Shown one piece after another: positions 57,174 through 58,847 of a stretch of DNA of 58,847 bases (positions are counted from its first letter, which is position 1; each line of letters begins with the position of its first letter). Source of the DNA: a bacterium. Lineage in GTDB: Archaea; Micrarchaeota; Micrarchaeia; Micrarchaeales; CABMGC01. A model generated the notes under the pieces. It had not been told where the DNA came from and did no database searches. It was given only the letters and a program-made list of their open reading frames with translations. The DNA lies in NCBI GenBank assembly GCA_021829835.1, contig JAKBPE010000007.1:1-58847 (forward strand), given 5' to 3'. The position numbers and the translations under genes are program-made.

Positions 57174-57185
57174 AGCCTGATGGCT
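57174..57185. terminator. Short hairpin AGCC-TGAT-GGCT flanked by A-run and T-run (possible bidirectional terminator between convergent genes)
   Basis: aataaaaaaattAGCCTGATGGCTtttag; stem only 4 bp. Confidence 0.3.
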
Positions 57186-57224
57186 TTTAGACTACTTCCT
57201 GTCTTAGGATTCTATTCCTTGGTT

Positions 57225-57530
57225 TCAGGAAAGTATCATTTCGATCTGTACCGTGTCAGGAACAGGTATTCTCATTACCTGCCTTAATGCAGTATCACTT
57301 CCGTCTATCGAAACCAGCCATTTATGGATTCTCATCTGCCATCTTTCGTAGGTTTTGGATCCGTCGCCGCAAGGAGTCTTTCTTGTAGTTACCTTTATAT
57401 TCCTTGTAGGAAGCGGTATGGGACCGTTGCATTTTACTCCCAGGGATTTTGCTATCTCAGCTATTTGCTTTGCTATGTCCCTTGCCGCTGTCCTGTTCCT
57501 GCTTATAAGTTTTATCCTTGCGACTGGCAT
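57225..57530 (-). CDS. rps10: Ribosomal protein S10
   Basis: ARIKLISRNRTAARDIAKQIAEIAKSLGVKCNGPIPLPTRNIKVTTRKTPCGDGSKTYERWQMRIHKWLV. Confidence 0.97.
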   Translation of the reverse strand: MPVARIKLISRNRTAARDIAKQIAEIAKSLGVKCNGPIPLPTRNIKVTTRKTPCGDGSKTYERWQMRIHKWLVSIDGSDTALRQVMRIPVPDTVQIEMILS

Positions 57531-57535
57531 TTAAT

Positions 57536-58804
57536 CTAAGCCTTCTTTGTTATATCAAGCACTACTCCTGCAGCTACAGTCTGGCCCATGTCCCTTATTG
57601 CAAATCTTCCAAGTTGTGGGAAGTCTCCGAACTTCTCTATTACTATGGCTCTTGTAGGCTTTATCTTTACTATTGCTACATCACCATTTTTTATGAACTC
57701 TGGGTTGACCTGAAGAGTCTGTCCTGTTTTAGGGTCCTTCTTTTCAACTATCTCAGTTATTGTAGCTGCTATCTGCGCAGTGTGTATGTGGAATACTGGA
57801 GTGTATCCTGCGGCTATTGCCTGCGGATGGTTTATCACTACTATCTGAGCTGTGAACTCCTGTGCTACTGTAGGAGGGTTGCTTGCTGGACCTACTACGT
57901 CGCCTCTCTTGATGTCTTTCTTGTCAACTCCCTTTATGTTGAAGCCTATATTGTCTCCTGGGCCTGCTTGTGGCATCTGCTGATGATGCATCTCTATTGA
58001 TTTTACATCAGTCTTTGCACCGCTTGGCATGATTACTATCTGGTCTCCAGGCTTTATTATGCCTGTTTCAACTCTCCCTACTGGAACGGTTCCGAATCCA
58101 GCTATGCTGTATACGTCCTGTATAGGAAGCCTTAATGGTTTGTCTGTTGGCTTCTTTGGCACCTGGAATGAATCTATTGCCTCCAAAAGTGTAGGTCCGG
58201 TATACCAAGGCAGTTTATCTGACTTGCTTGATACGTTTACGCCTTCAAGCCCAGAATAAGGTACGAATATTATTTTAGAAACATCGTATCCTACTGATTT
58301 GAGAAGTTCGCTTGCCTTTGCTTTTGTCTCTTCGAACTTTGCCTTGTCATAATTTGCAGCGTCTATCTTGTTAAGTCCTACCACTACCTGTTGTATTCCT
58401 AGCACTTTTGCAAGGTATGCGTGCTCTCTTGTCTGTGATTGAACTCCGTCTGGAGTTGATACTACAAGGACTGCGGCGTCTGCCTGGCTTGCTCCTGTTA
58501 TCATGTTCTTTACGAAGTCTCTGTGTCCTGGAGCATCAATTATAGTGAAATAATATTTAGGGGTCTGGAAGTCTCTGTGCATTATGTCTATTGTTATTCC
58601 TCTTTCCCTCTCTTCTTTGAGTTGGTCCATTACGAATGCAAATTCGAATGTTGCCCTGTTGTACTTCGTTACTTCTTCCTTAATCTTTTTCATATCCTGT
58701 TCTGTTACGGCCTTTGTATCGTATAACAATCGTCCTACAGTAGTTGACTTTCCGTGGTCTATATGTCCTATGAAAATCAGATTCATGTGTGGTTTATCTG
58801 CCAT
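57536..58804 (-). CDS. tuf: Translation elongation factor 1-alpha
   Basis: [44 protein letters not shown]; upstream of S10. Confidence 0.98.
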   Translation of the reverse strand: MADKPHMNLIFIGHIDHGKSTTVGRLLYDTKAVTEQDMKKIKEEVTKYNRATFEFAFVMDQLKEERERGITIDIMHRDFQTPKYYFTIIDAPGHRDFVKNMITGASQADAAVLVVSTPDGVQSQTREHAYLAKVLGIQQVVVGLNKIDAANYDKAKFEETKAKASELLKSVGYDVSKIIFVPYSGLEGVNVSSKSDKLPWYTGPTLLEAIDSFQVPKKPTDKPLRLPIQDVYSIAGFGTVPVGRVETGIIKPGDQIVIMPSGAKTDVKSIEMHHQQMPQAGPGDNIGFNIKGVDKKDIKRGDVVGPASNPPTVAQEFTAQIVVINHPQAIAAGYTPVFHIHTAQIAATITEIVEKKDPKTGQTLQVNPEFIKNGDVAIVKIKPTRAIVIEKFGDFPQLGRFAIRDMGQTVAAGVVLDITKKA

Positions 58805-58847
58805 TCAATTCACCTAGTATTTTTAGTATATATTTGTATTCTGGCGG

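Overview
58.8-kb archaeal chromosomal segment, dense with core information-processing genes. It carries the rpoH-rpoB''-rpoB'-rpoA'-rpoA'' operon, the proteasome/SBDS/exosome/L37Ae/rpoP superoperon, the spt4-rpoE'-FCF1-like cluster, EF-1A/S10, MCM, four tRNA-synthetase/tRNA loci, a histone, a thermosome, grpE-dnaK-dnaJ, and guaA/guaB/adenosine-deaminase. The left edge looks like the 3' end of a 23S rRNA. QSAMEYLMTYGWAILIIAVVLGALFGLGVF class III-signal pilin-like N-termini, small genes and many minimal proteins suggest a DPANN/Micrarchaeota-type genome (inference only; no database was searched). I saw no CRISPR array, transposase or prophage. Main points for a second look: (1) a TBP with a single saddle repeat and a palindromic TATA-like element upstream; (2) a pilin/LamG - VirB4-like ATPase - small protein - zinc-membrane-protein cluster in which the small protein is a stand-alone paralogue of the ATPase C-terminal domain; (3) a wHTH-grpE-dnaK-dnaJ heat-shock operon with a perfect palindrome at its promoter and a DnaJ lacking the distal C-terminal domains; (4) an RHH-nucleotidyltransferase fusion; (5) an FCF1-like PIN gene that appears to start with ATA; (6) mosaic tandem phosphodiesterase paralogues; (7) two small zinc-ribbon genes missing from the supplied ORF track (DUF5679-like and rpoP).
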